Positions 16,216 through 24,355 of a stretch of 25,544 nt of DNA are shown here, one piece after another. A model generated the notes under the pieces. The model made no database searches and was not told the DNA's origin. It worked only from the letters and a program-made list of their open reading frames with translations. The translations under genes and the position numbers were made by a program. Position 1 is the first letter of the stretch, and every line of letters begins with the position of its first letter. The stretch comes from ZCTH02-B3 sp036563895 (GTDB lineage: Bacteria > Bacillota > Bacilli > Paenibacillales > Paenibacillaceae). Location: NCBI GenBank assembly GCA_036563895.1, contig DATCLN010000012.1:1-25544 (forward strand), written 5' to 3'.

Positions 16216-17112
16216 CGTAATGTACCCACTTTTTCTGCAATTTCAGCTGAAGGTACGTGAACACGAAGATGATGGCGAACAGGATGAAGGAAAAGGCGGA
16301 AGCGTACCCCATCTTGAAGTAGCTGAACGCGTAGCGGTAGATGCGCTCCACCATCACCTGCGTCGCGCCGTACGGTCCCCCGTCCGTCATGATCATCACC
16401 TGCGGGAACAGCTGGAACGAGAAAATCAGGCAGATGACGATGACGAAAAAGGTGATCGGCGACAGAAGCGGCAGCGTGATGTGCCAAAACCGCTGCCAGA
16501 CCCCCGCCCCGTCGATCTTGGCCGCTTCATAGTAATCCGAATCGATGCCCTGCAATCCGCCGAGGAAAATGAGGGCGAAAAAGCCCATGTCCTTCCAGAT
16601 GCTCGTGAGCACGATGCCCGGCATCGCCATTTCGAGTCGTACAGCCAGCCCGGTCCCGGAATGCCGAAGATTCGCAGGATATCGTTGACGCCGCCGTATT
16701 CCGGACTCAGGATCGACTTGAAAATGAGGGTGCCCGCCACCCAACTCGTCAGCACCGGAATGTAAAACAGCATCCGGTAGACGGCGACGCCCCGGTAAGG
16801 GCGGTTGAGCAGCATCGCCGCCGAAATGGACGCGGCCAGGATGAGCGGGATGTACATCGCGATGAAGAACAGGGTGTTGCGCAGCACGCGCCAAAATTCT
16901 TCGCCGGCGAGGATCGCGGCATAGTTGTCCAGACCGACGAACCCGGGAACGCCGGCCTGCGGATCGATCGGCTTCAGCCCGTCCCAGTCGGTGAAGCTGA
17001 TCCAGAAGGCGTATAAAACCGGGATGATGCTGAACAGGATCAGACCCGTCAGGCAGGGCAGGAGAAACCAGAACGCCGCGAATCGTCCGAATTGCCTTCT
17101 GCTATGCCCCAT
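16208..17112 (-). pseudogene. ABC sugar transporter permease, MalF/CUT1 type, broken by a one-base frameshift
   Basis: Read across two frames, this encodes a MalF-type permease of about 301 residues. The first frame starts at ATG 17112 (MGHSRRQFGRFAAFWFLLPC) after AAGGGGAG and runs to IPGPGWLYDSKW. The second continues AMPGIVLTSIWKDMGFFALI to HYDA and contains the EAA loop YYEAAKIDGAGVWQRFWHITLP. The break is at about 16624-16629, where TGGCGATG would restore the frame with one extra G (TGG GCG ATG). The gene follows the binding-protein gene after a hairpin and overlaps the next permease by 8 nt. A one-base loss could be a true mutation or a base-calling error in a G run. Confidence 0.88.
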
Positions 17113-17173
17113 GCGCTTCTCCCCTTCCCGGATCGCATATCGGTTCCCGCCGCCTCTTGCGCGCAGATGATGC

Positions 17174-17200
17174 GGCACGGCGCCCTGCCGGCGCCGTGCC
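17174..17200 (-). ncRNA. Intercistronic hairpin between the binding-protein and permease genes
   Basis: GGCACGGCGCC (17174-17184) and GGCGCCGTGCC (17190-17200) form a perfect 11-bp stem with a 5-nt loop. No T-run follows on either strand. Its place, between a highly expressed lipoprotein gene and the membrane components, fits an mRNA-stabilising or attenuating element that sets unequal expression, as in malE-malF of Escherichia coli. Confidence 0.65.
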
Positions 17201-17223
17201 GACGTTTCGGTGATGCGGTCCCG

Positions 17224-18561
17224 TTACAGGTTGATTCTTTTCTCGAGTTCCGCCTGCGCATCCCGCAGCGCATCGGCGGGCGATTTCGCGCCCATGGCCG
17301 CGGCCTGCAGGTGCATGTTGATGATGTCGGTCATTTCCGCGTTTTGTTCCACCACGGGCGGCGTCACCAGATAGTTCAGCGACTCGAACACCGCCTTCTT
17401 GTTGTTGGGCGGCGTGACCTGCAGGTACTTCTGGAGCACGTCGTCGTAGGTCACCGCCGGCAGTTCCCAGCCCGCCTCGACGCGGATTGTGGCCGCCTCG
17501 CGGCTGGCGGACATGAACTTCACCCATTCGAAGGCGGCTTCCGCCACCTTGGTGTCCTTGTTGATGACCAGGCCGTTGGAGAAGAAGTGCGTCGCCTTCT
17601 GCTTGTTGCCCGGTTCCACTTCAATGTCCCAGTTGAACGTGATGTTCGCGGAGAAGTCGGGGAACGCCCAGATGCCGGTGACGAGCATGCCCAGCCGGCC
17701 GGACTTGAACAGATCCCAGTCGCCCATGCCGGCCATCTGCGCTTCCGTCGGCATGACGTTGGTCTTGAGCATGCGGTCCACCAGGTGCTGAAGCGTTTCC
17801 ACGTTTTCCGGCCGGTCGACGGTGAACGCCGTCATGTCGTCGTTCATCAGGCCGCCGCCGTTCTGGCGCACCGTCTTGTAGAACTCCCAGAACTGGATCG
17901 GCTGGTAAATGCCGAAGATGTCGTTGCCGAGGGCGCGGATTTTTTCCGCCGCCTGATTGACGTCTGCCCAGGTCCAGCTGCTCGTCGGATAGTCGACGCC
18001 CGCCTGGTCGAACAGGTCCTTGTTGTAGAACAGCACGACGTTGGAGAAGCTGGCCGGAAGGCCGTACTGTTTGCCGTCCGCCCGGAAGGCTTCAAGGGCG
18101 TTCTTGTTCAGCACCGACGTGTCGAAGTTGCCGAACAGCGGCGTCAGATCAAGCAGCACGCCCTTCTTCGCGTAGGCGATGAAGTTTTCGTAGTTGAGTT
18201 CGTAGGCGTCGGGAGCCGATCCGCTCGCCACGCGGGTCTGCATCTGGGTGAAATAGTCGTTGAACGGAAGCGTCTCGATTTACACCTTGATGTGCGGATG
18301 TTGCCGTTCGAACTCTTCTTTCATCTGTTGCAGAACCTTTTCGTTGTCCCCCGAGGCGGAGAAGTTGGTGAATTTGACGGTGACCGTCTCGGGCTGGGCA
18401 GGACTGCTCTGGGCCGGCTGTGTGGTGGTGGGCGACGGCGAGGGCGACGGAGACGGCGAGCTGTCCGACGATTGCCCTCCCCTGGAGCAGGCCGCCAGCA
18501 CCATGGCCAGCGCCATCAGGCACACCGCAAGCGTTTTCAAGTATCTTTCGATCCCCTTCAT
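17224..18561 (-). pseudogene. ABC sugar-binding lipoprotein (CUT1 type) interrupted by an in-frame TAA
   Basis: One frame, with a single internal stop, encodes a solute-binding protein of about 445 residues. It starts at ATG 18561 (MKGIERYLKTLAVCLMALAM) behind GGGAGGAATCAAG. It has a lipobox LAAC, a Ser/Pro-rich linker, and VTVKFTNFSASGDNEKVLQQ leading into HIKV. The stop TAA at 18280-18282 follows. The frame resumes at once with IETLPFNDYFTQMQTRVASG and runs normally to ELEKRINL at 17224. The family has no gap here, so the TAA is a nonsense change of one sense codon. The nearest restart is an ATG 12 codons on, with no ribosome binding site, and would lack the secretion signal. It belongs to the same unit as the permeases and glycosidase. 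Confidence 0.9.
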
Positions 18562-18702
18562 CTTGATTCCTCCCTGTGTGGGTTCTCCATTTCCTTGCAT
18601 CCGGTACGTCTGACAACCCGAATTTGCGCGGCCGAAAATCCTGGACGCTCACCTCCGCATCGGAATGCTTCCTCGGATGCGCGCTCCCGGCGCTGCCCGC
18701 GC
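18562..18702. other. Spacer between lacI and the binding-protein gene
   Basis: These 141 nt contain the GGGAGGAATC ribosome binding site of the binding-protein gene. No TTAAACGTTTAA operator, clear promoter or terminator is visible. The structural genes may therefore be read from the promoter upstream of lacI, although a weak internal promoter cannot be excluded. Confidence 0.4.
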
Positions 18703-19752
18703 TCAGGACCGCGGCTTGAGCGGTCGTACGGTCTGTCTTTCCACGATGGACAGCGGGATGGCCACTTCTTTTCGGTCGATCTTGTCCGGTTCGTCGGATT
18801 CGATGATCTCAAGCAGCAATTCCGCTGCCCTTTTCCCCTTCAGGGCGATGTCCTGCCGGACCGTCGTGAGCGGCGGCACGAACATGCGGGACAGGAAGAT
18901 GTCGTCGAAGCCGATGACAGAAATGTCGTCGGGCACTTCCTTGCCGGCTTCCTTGATGCCCTGGATGACCCCGAAGGCGACCATGTCCGCCGTCGCGAAC
19001 ACCGCCGTGATCTCCGGATGTTTCGCGGCGATGGCCTTGCCGGCCTCGTAGCCGTAGGCGTAGCTGACGGAATGCTCGAACACGTAGTCGGGGTTGTAGA
19101 AAATGTCCGCTTCCCGCAAGGCGCGTTTGTACCCGAGAAATCTTTTCTCGACGACGCCGTCCTTGCGGATGCTGCCGGTGACCAGGGCGATGTTGCGGTG
19201 GCCCCGTTCGATCAGATACCGGGTGGCCAGGTATCCGCCGTACTCGTCGTCGACGCCGACCTTGGTGAACCAGGGGCCGTTGATGTAGCTGTCGATGAGC
19301 ACGATGGGGATTTCCACCTGCTTGAGCTCCGCGTAGAACTGCTCGGGATAGATGCCCATGATGATGGCGCCGTCCAGATTGCGCTGCACCGACAGGTCCA
19401 GACAGCTTTCCCCCTTGTCGACGCCGGACAGGATCAGGTGGTAGCCGCTTTCCCGCAGGCGGGATTCGATGTTGCTCACCATTTCGCTGTAGAAGGGGTT
19501 CTCAAGGATGAGCTGCTTGCTGTCCTCGGTCTGCGGAATGATGACGCCGATGAGCTTGGAAGAATTTTTGACCAGGCTTCTGGCCGAATAATCCGGAATG
19601 TAGTTGAGCTCCCGGATCGCTTCGCGGATTTTCTCCGCCGTGTCGGGGGACACCCGGTATTCCTTGCCGTTCAGCACGTAGGACACCGCCGCGGTGGATA
19701 CCCCCGCGTATTTGGCCACGTCTTTGATGGTCGCCCGCTTTTTCAAGGTCAT
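18703..19752 (-). CDS. LacI-family transcriptional regulator of the sugar operon
   Basis: The 349-residue protein has the LacI helix-turn-helix at its start (ATIKDVAKYAGVSTAAVSYVLNG), the hinge region YIPDYSARSLVKN, and a periplasmic-binding-like sensor domain with the closing ISVIGFDDI and RQDIALKGKRAAELL. It probably represses its own operon and is released by a sugar. ATG 19752 is only 2 nt from GGAG, while TTG 19746 (MKKRATIKDVAK) is 8 nt away and gives the usual LacI N-terminus, so TTG may be the real start. A 14-bp palindromic operator lies 17 nt upstream of the ATG. The gene appears intact although three of the four genes it precedes are broken. Confidence 0.95.
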   Translation of the reverse strand: MTLKKRATIKDVAKYAGVSTAAVSYVLNGKEYRVSPDTAEKIREAIRELNYIPDYSARSLVKNSSKLIGVIIPQTEDSKQLILENPFYSEMVSNIESRLRESGYHLILSGVDKGESCLDLSVQRNLDGAIIMGIYPEQFYAELKQVEIPIVLIDSYINGPWFTKVGVDDEYGGYLATRYLIERGHRNIALVTGSIRKDGVVEKRFLGYKRALREADIFYNPDYVFEHSVSYAYGYEAGKAIAAKHPEITAVFATADMVAFGVIQGIKEAGKEVPDDISVIGFDDIFLSRMFVPPLTTVRQDIALKGKRAAELLLEIIESDEPDKIDRKEVAIPLSIVERQTVRPLKPRS

Positions 19753-19768
19753 GGCTCCTTTGAAGTTT

Positions 19769-19782
19769 GTTAAACGTTTAAC
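19769..19782. promoter_or_regulatory. LacI-family operator O1
   Basis: GTTAAACGTTTAAC is a perfect 14-bp palindrome with a central CG, the classic LacI-family operator form. It overlaps the leader or promoter of lacI, suggesting autoregulation and control of the sugar operon. Confidence 0.85.
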
Positions 19783-19826
19783 TTTGGAGTAAAAAATATT
19801 GGAATGAATGGAAGAATCAGTTCGCG

Positions 19827-19861
19827 TTTATCCGGTTTTTTCCGTTCTTTGTCCGGATAAA
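19827..19861. repeat. 9-bp inverted repeat between the two operators
   Basis: TTTATCCGG (19827-19835) and CCGGATAAA (19853-19861) are exact reverse complements separated by 17 nt of T-rich sequence. The sequence differs from the LacI-type operators, so it may be a site for another regulator or an RNA hairpin. Confidence 0.6.
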
Positions 19862-19906
19862 TCCGACCAACCATCCGCCTCTGTGACTGTGAAACCGCTG
19901 TCATGG

Positions 19907-19925
19907 ATATTAAACGTTTAACATC
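19907..19925. promoter_or_regulatory. LacI-family operator O2
   Basis: TTAAACGTTTAA (19910-19921) is a perfect 12-bp palindrome sharing its core with O1, flanked by outer bases that are partly symmetrical (AT on the left, AT on the right beyond one mismatch). Its centre is 140 bp from that of O1. It lies on the MFS side of the intergenic region. Confidence 0.8.
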
Positions 19926-20115
19926 TAAGAACAGTATACGCGGTTTCCCACAGAATTTCAACAATTTTTTGGGACACTTCGTCCGGCCGGATTTTTCAGC
20001 GGCGGAAGGCGCCTCGCGGAGGCGGTTTTCCGTCGGTATTTCTCAAGGAGGCAAATTTAAAGTATACTTGGACTTGCATGGACAACGGACCGGCGCCGAT
20101 CCGGGCGGATCTGGG

Positions 20116-21408
20116 GTGACGGCAGTGGAGCGCTGGAAGATCAATCTGGGCGTCCTTTGGTTCGGCACGTTTTTCGTCATGTCGGGCATGACCATGATCA
20201 TTCCCTTCCTGCCGCTCTATCTGCAACAGGATCTGGGCGTCACGGACGAGAGGGCGATCGGCGTCTGGGGCGGAGCCATATTCGCCGGGAACTTCGTGAC
20301 GGCTTTTTTGTTTCAGCCGATTTGGGGCCGCGTCGCGGACCGCATCGGACGCAAGGTGATGCTGCTCCGCTCCGGATTCGGCATGGGATTGATCACGCTG
20401 CTGATGGGGTTTGCCACGGAACCGTGGCATCTTCTTGTTTTGCGGCTGCTCAACGGGGTCATTTCCGGATACAATCCGGCGGCGATCGCCCTCATGTCCG
20501 CCACGGCGCCCAAGGCCAGAATGGGCTTCGCCATGGGAACGCTGCAATCCGGCATCACCGCGGGCACGATTCTGGGGCCGCTCATCGGCGGTCTTTTCGC
20601 CGACGCGTTCGGGTTCCGGCCGATTTTCTATATCACCGGGGCGCTGCTGTTTCTGACCTCCATCCTGTCCTGGGTCCTGATCAAGGAGAATTTCGACCGG
20701 GAGAAGGCCGCGGCGCAGCCCGCCACCAGCATGGCCGAGGATGTGCGCAAGCTGCTGGCGGACAAGCGCCTGGCGGCGCTCCTGGGCGCGACCTTCGCGT
20801 TCCAGTTCGCGCTGTTGTGCCCGGTCGCGTTCATACCGCTTTATATCCAGCGCCTGCAGGAGTCGATGGAAAACATCGCCTTCTGGTCGGGCTTCGTCGG
20901 CTCCGTCACGGCGTTTTCCAACATGATCTTCGCGCCGGTGCTCGGCCGCCTGGGCGACCGCGCCGGTCCCGCTCCGGTGCTGTTCATTTCGCTGGTTGGC
21001 GCCGCCCTCATGTTCGTGCCGCAGGCGTTCGCCGGTTCCGTCGGGGAGCTGCTTTTCTACCGCTTTTTGCTCGGATGTTTCGTGGGCGGCATCGCGCCGG
21101 CCCTGCATACGCTGATCCGCAGCTACACCCCGGATGTCATGGTGAGCCGGGTGTTCGGCTACAACACCAGCGCCCTCAGCCTGGGCAACATGTGCGGGCC
21201 GATCGTCGGCGGCGCGGTGTTCGGGCTGGTCGACATCGAAGGGCTGTTCCTGCTGTCGGCCGGCGTGCTGCTGGCCGCTTCCGTCTGGATCCACGCCGTC
21301 GTGCCCGGCGCGAACCTGCTGCGCAAAGCGGGGCGCCGCGGCCCGGGGGCTGAACGCGGGAAAGTCCGGCAGGCGGACGGACGCGGTCCCGGCGATCCAC
21401 AGCCGTGA
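20116..21408 (+). CDS. MFS efflux transporter (DHA1-like, 12 membrane segments)
   Basis: The 430-residue protein is an MFS transporter with a likely drug-efflux character. It starts VERWKINLGVLWFGTFFVMS and has the loop 2-3 motif GRVADRIGRKVMLLRSG (MFS motif A) and the TM5 region GTLQSGITAGTILGPLIGG (motif C, typical of exporters). A second-half counterpart is LGRLGDRAGPAPVLF. GTG 20116 is preferred because homologues begin close to the WKINL segment; GGGCGG lies 7 nt upstream. TTG 20068 or 20074 are alternatives behind AAGGAGG at a poor distance. The gene is divergent from lacI and next to operator O2, so sugar-linked control is possible. The substrate is not known. Confidence 0.88.
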   Translation: MTAVERWKINLGVLWFGTFFVMSGMTMIIPFLPLYLQQDLGVTDERAIGVWGGAIFAGNFVTAFLFQPIWGRVADRIGRKVMLLRSGFGMGLITLLMGFATEPWHLLVLRLLNGVISGYNPAAIALMSATAPKARMGFAMGTLQSGITAGTILGPLIGGLFADAFGFRPIFYITGALLFLTSILSWVLIKENFDREKAAAQPATSMAEDVRKLLADKRLAALLGATFAFQFALLCPVAFIPLYIQRLQESMENIAFWSGFVGSVTAFSNMIFAPVLGRLGDRAGPAPVLFISLVGAALMFVPQAFAGSVGELLFYRFLLGCFVGGIAPALHTLIRSYTPDVMVSRVFGYNTSALSLGNMCGPIVGGAVFGLVDIEGLFLLSAGVLLAASVWIHAVVPGANLLRKAGRRGPGAERGKVRQADGRGPGDPQP

Positions 21409-21434
21409 AATTTCATTCCTGCAAAAGAATCCGA

Positions 21435-21440
21435 TATACT
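21435..21440 (+). promoter_or_regulatory. Likely -10 box of the LtaS-family gene
   Basis: TATACT lies 53-58 nt before the LtaS-family start, in the 84-nt gap after the MFS gene. A TTTCAT (21411-21416) lies 18 nt upstream and is a weak -35. The gene therefore probably has its own promoter. Confidence 0.45.
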
Positions 21441-21492
21441 AGCCGTTACAGAGAAAAATTTTTGGAGCGGAGAGAAAAAGAGGTGTCTGACC

Positions 21493-23442
21493 ATGCGCCT
21501 CCATACTGTCGCTTCCGCGGACGCCGCGCCGCCGCGATCGGCCGTTTGGCGGATCCGGCGCTGGCCGGTCTGGGGAGCGCTCCTGGTCGCCGCCGTTCTG
21601 CTGCTCAAGCTGCGCTGGCTGGACGGCCAGTTCGACGTGGGCGGCATGAACCGGTGGAAATGGCTCGTTAGCGCCGGAGCCGCGCTTCTGGCCGTCTGCT
21701 GGATCCCGCCGCTTCCGCGGCGCGCGCGGGCGGCAGCGCTCGCGGGCGTTGATGTGTTTCTTTCGCTGCTGATGCTGGCCGATCTGGTCTATTTTCGCTA
21801 TTTCAGAGATTTCATCACCGTACCCGTCCTGCTGCAGGCCGGGCAGGCCGCGGACGTGGAGGACAGCATCCTGTCCCTGATGAGGCCCGGCGACCTGGTG
21901 CTGCTGGCCGACCTGCCCATCGCCCTGGCTCTGGCCGTCCGCGCCTTCCGATCGGGAGGACCGCGTCTGACATCCCAGCCTCTCCCGCGCCTGCGGGAAC
22001 GCCTGCTTCGCGGCGGTCTGGCCGGGCTCATGGCGGTCTCGGGCTGGCTGCTCATCGCCGTACCCGTCCAGCAGCAGAATGAAGGCTGGGCGCGCGGGCT
22101 GTTCGGGGGCGAATGGTGGAACGTCCCGATCTACAACGTCACCGGCCTCCTGGGTTTCCACGGCTACGACGTATACCGTTTCGTGCGGGAGCACGGACCC
22201 GGCGGAGGCTTGTCTCAAGCGGAACTTACGGAAGTCCGCGGCTGGTTCGCCGAGCGGGAAGCGCAGCGGCGCGCGGCGGAAACCGATTCGCTGTTCGGCG
22301 CCTACCGCGGCGCCAACGTGTTCGTCGTGCAGGCCGAGGCGTTCCAGACATTCGTGCTCGGCCTGTCCGTGGGCGGCCGGGAAGTGACGCCCAATCTGAA
22401 CCGGCTGATCGAAACCAGCCTGTATTTTCCGAACTTCTACCACCAGACGGCGGCCGGCCGGACTTCGGACGCCGATTTCGCGGCGAACTGCTCGCTGCAT
22501 CCGGCGTCGTCCGGAGCCGTTTTCGTGCGGTATGCGGGCCGGTCGTTCGACTGCCTGCCGGCGCTGCTGGGCGCGGAAGGCTACGACGTTACCGCCCACC
22601 ATGCCTACGAAGCAAGCTTCTGGAACCGGTACAATATGTACCGGGGCATGGGATATGCGGAATTTTTCAGCCTGCGGGATTTCGAAATGGATGAGCCCCT
22701 CGGCTGGTCGCTCGGGGACAAATCGTTTTTCCGCCAGACCGTGGAGCGGCTGAAAGAACGGAACAACCAGCCCTTTTACGCCATGACCATCACCCTCTCC
22801 AGCCACCATCCCTACAAAATGCCCGTCGGCCTGCAGAAACTCGATGTCGGCTCCCTCGAGGGCACCATCCTCGGAGACTATCTGCAGGCGGTCCATTACG
22901 TGGACGAAGCCGTGGGGGAACTGGTGGAGCTCCTGAAGCGGGAAGGGCTGTGGGACAACACGATTTTCGTTTTTTACGGAGACCACGACAATTCCATTAC
23001 GGACTGGTCCCTTTACGAACGGCTGTTCAACCGTCCCCTGGACGAGCTCGAGCAAGAGATGCTGCTGAAGAAGGTGCCGCTCATCATCCATCTTCCCGGG
23101 GACGCCCATGCGGGTGTGGTCGACAAGGCGGGAGGCCAGACCGACATCGCGCCGACGCTGCTGCATCTGCTTGGCATTCCCTCCGGCGGCCTCCATTGGG
23201 CGGGGGTGAGCCTGCTCACGGACGAAGCGAAACCGGTGGTTTTTCGGAACGGCGCGTTCACGGACGGCAAAGTGTATTACATACCCTCCCCTGACGGCGA
23301 GCCGGAAAACGGCGCCTGCTACTTGCTGCCGGAAGGAGCCGGAACCGGCACGTCCGCTTGCCGCATGGGAGCCGAAGAGGCGCTGCGGGAACTCATGGCC
23401 TCCGACCGGTTCATGCGGCACGATCTGAAGCCGCTCCTGTGA
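21493..23442 (+). CDS. LTA synthase family protein (LtaS-type phosphoglycerol transferase)
   Basis: The 649-residue protein has about five membrane segments in residues 25-195 and an extracellular sulfatase-fold domain. The catalytic residues of LtaS can be placed: E282 in VVQAEAFQTF, the nucleophile T324 in AAGRTSDADF, and D497/H498 in FYGDHDN. H438 and H439 in LSSHHPY add to the metal and substrate site. Such enzymes polymerise or transfer glycerol phosphate from phosphatidylglycerol to make lipoteichoic acid on the outer membrane face. The ATG has an AGAGG site 8 nt upstream. The stop lies 4 nt from that of murI on the other strand. Whether it is the main synthase or a primase or paralogue cannot be decided here. 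Confidence 0.92.
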   Translation: MRLHTVASADAAPPRSAVWRIRRWPVWGALLVAAVLLLKLRWLDGQFDVGGMNRWKWLVSAGAALLAVCWIPPLPRRARAAALAGVDVFLSLLMLADLVYFRYFRDFITVPVLLQAGQAADVEDSILSLMRPGDLVLLADLPIALALAVRAFRSGGPRLTSQPLPRLRERLLRGGLAGLMAVSGWLLIAVPVQQQNEGWARGLFGGEWWNVPIYNVTGLLGFHGYDVYRFVREHGPGGGLSQAELTEVRGWFAEREAQRRAAETDSLFGAYRGANVFVVQAEAFQTFVLGLSVGGREVTPNLNRLIETSLYFPNFYHQTAAGRTSDADFAANCSLHPASSGAVFVRYAGRSFDCLPALLGAEGYDVTAHHAYEASFWNRYNMYRGMGYAEFFSLRDFEMDEPLGWSLGDKSFFRQTVERLKERNNQPFYAMTITLSSHHPYKMPVGLQKLDVGSLEGTILGDYLQAVHYVDEAVGELVELLKREGLWDNTIFVFYGDHDNSITDWSLYERLFNRPLDELEQEMLLKKVPLIIHLPGDAHAGVVDKAGGQTDIAPTLLHLLGIPSGGLHWAGVSLLTDEAKPVVFRNGAFTDGKVYYIPSPDGEPENGACYLLPEGAGTGTSACRMGAEEALRELMASDRFMRHDLKPLL

Positions 23443-23446
23443 GCGC

Positions 23447-24256
23447 TCACCCGACGGCCGGCACCTGCCACACAGTGGGAGTCCGCCAGCACGACTCGCC
23501 CAGCCACAGACGGGCGATTTCCCGGAACTTTCGCGGATCCCCGCTGCAGAAAAACCGGTGCATGATCGGCCCGCGGCTTGAGGCGAGCAGCCCAGACCCG
23601 CGCAGCACCGTGCCGACCTCCCGCCCGGCTTCTTCCGCCGAACTGATCAGCGCGACTTCCGGCCCCATGAATTCGGAGATCGTCCGGGCGAGGAACGGGT
23701 AGTGCGTGCACCCCAGGATGAGGGTATCCAGGCCGCGGCCCTTCAGGGGGGCAAGGGACCGCGCCACGACGCCGTACGCCTCCGGGGAATCGAATTTCCC
23801 CGCTTCCACCAGGGGCACGAACGCCGGACAGGCCAGCTGCACGACGCGGACCCGGGGCGACAGCCGGCGCAGGGCGGCTTCGTAGGCGCCGCTGCGAATC
23901 GTCCCCTCCGTGCCGATGACGCCGATCACGTTCGATGTCGTCCGCTCGGCCGCCGCCCGCGCGCCCGGGTCGATGACGCCGACCACGGGATAGGGCGAGC
24001 GTTTCCGGATTTCGTCCAAAGCCAGCGCGGTCGCCGTATTGCAGGCCACCACGATCATCTTGGGGCGAAACCGGAGCAGATAGTCCACGATCTCGCAGGT
24101 GAAACGGATCACTTCGTGCGCCGGTCTCGGGCCGTACGGCGCCCGGGCGGTGTCGCCGAAGTAGAGGATGGGTTCGCCGGGCAGCTGCCGCATGATTTCC
24201 TTGACCACGGTGAGACCGCCGACGCCGGAATCCAGAACCGCAATTGCCCGCTGCAC
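23447..24256 (-). CDS. murI: Glutamate racemase
   Basis: The 269-residue enzyme makes D-glutamate for peptidoglycan. It starts QRAIAVLDSGVGGLTVVKE and has the two catalytic cysteines C72 (VVACNTATA) and C183 (LILGCTHYP), with D9, S10, N73, T184 and H185 around them. GTG 24256 is chosen because homologues begin right before AIAVLDSG. The frame continues upstream to 24331, but that extension has no family likeness. The ribosome binding site (GGAAAG) is weak. The gene converges on the LtaS-family gene with only 4 nt between stops and no visible terminator. A poly-gamma-glutamate role is also possible in relatives. Confidence 0.95.
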   Translation of the reverse strand: MQRAIAVLDSGVGGLTVVKEIMRQLPGEPILYFGDTARAPYGPRPAHEVIRFTCEIVDYLLRFRPKMIVVACNTATALALDEIRKRSPYPVVGVIDPGARAAAERTTSNVIGVIGTEGTIRSGAYEAALRRLSPRVRVVQLACPAFVPLVEAGKFDSPEAYGVVARSLAPLKGRGLDTLILGCTHYPFLARTISEFMGPEVALISSAEEAGREVGTVLRGSGLLASSRGPIMHRFFCSGDPRKFREIARLWLGESCWRTPTVWQVPAVG

Positions 24257-24292
24257 GAAAACACCGCTTTCCGTTTGGCTGGATGCAAAGGC

Positions 24293-24319
24293 ATGATACT
24301 TTATGACGGACGCCCGCAA
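24293..24319 (-). promoter_or_regulatory. Possible promoter of murI
   Basis: On the minus strand TATCAT (24293-24298) follows TTGCGG (24314-24319) with only 15 nt between. The spacing is short, so this is a tentative call. No better pair is seen in the gap between ytxH and murI. Confidence 0.3.
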
Positions 24320-24355
24320 AATGTACCTCAAGTCCGCATCCGCCCTGAAATGAGC

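Larger units (their letters stand above)
19753..20115. promoter_or_regulatory. Divergent regulatory region between lacI and the MFS gene
   Basis: These 363 nt are AT-rich compared with the neighbours and carry no convincing gene. They contain two LacI-type operators, a 9-bp dyad between them, a possible promoter for the MFS gene (TATACT at 20063-20068) and an AAGGAGG at 20045-20051. The reading frame of the MFS gene is open through here, but its upstream ATG (19903) lacks a ribosome binding site and sits next to an operator. Confidence 0.7.

Noticed and set aside
17092..19773. Open plus-strand frame of 893 codons across the binding-protein gene and lacI
   Set aside because: It is the antisense shadow of the minus-strand operon. 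The lacI and binding-protein frames carry clear family motifs.
19903..20115. N-terminal extension of the MFS protein from ATG 19903
   Set aside because: There is no ribosome binding site, the ATG lies next to a LacI-type operator, and homologues begin near WKINL.
24257..24331. N-terminal extension of murI
   Set aside because: The extra 25 codons do not resemble the family, and the remaining 269 residues already have the normal length.
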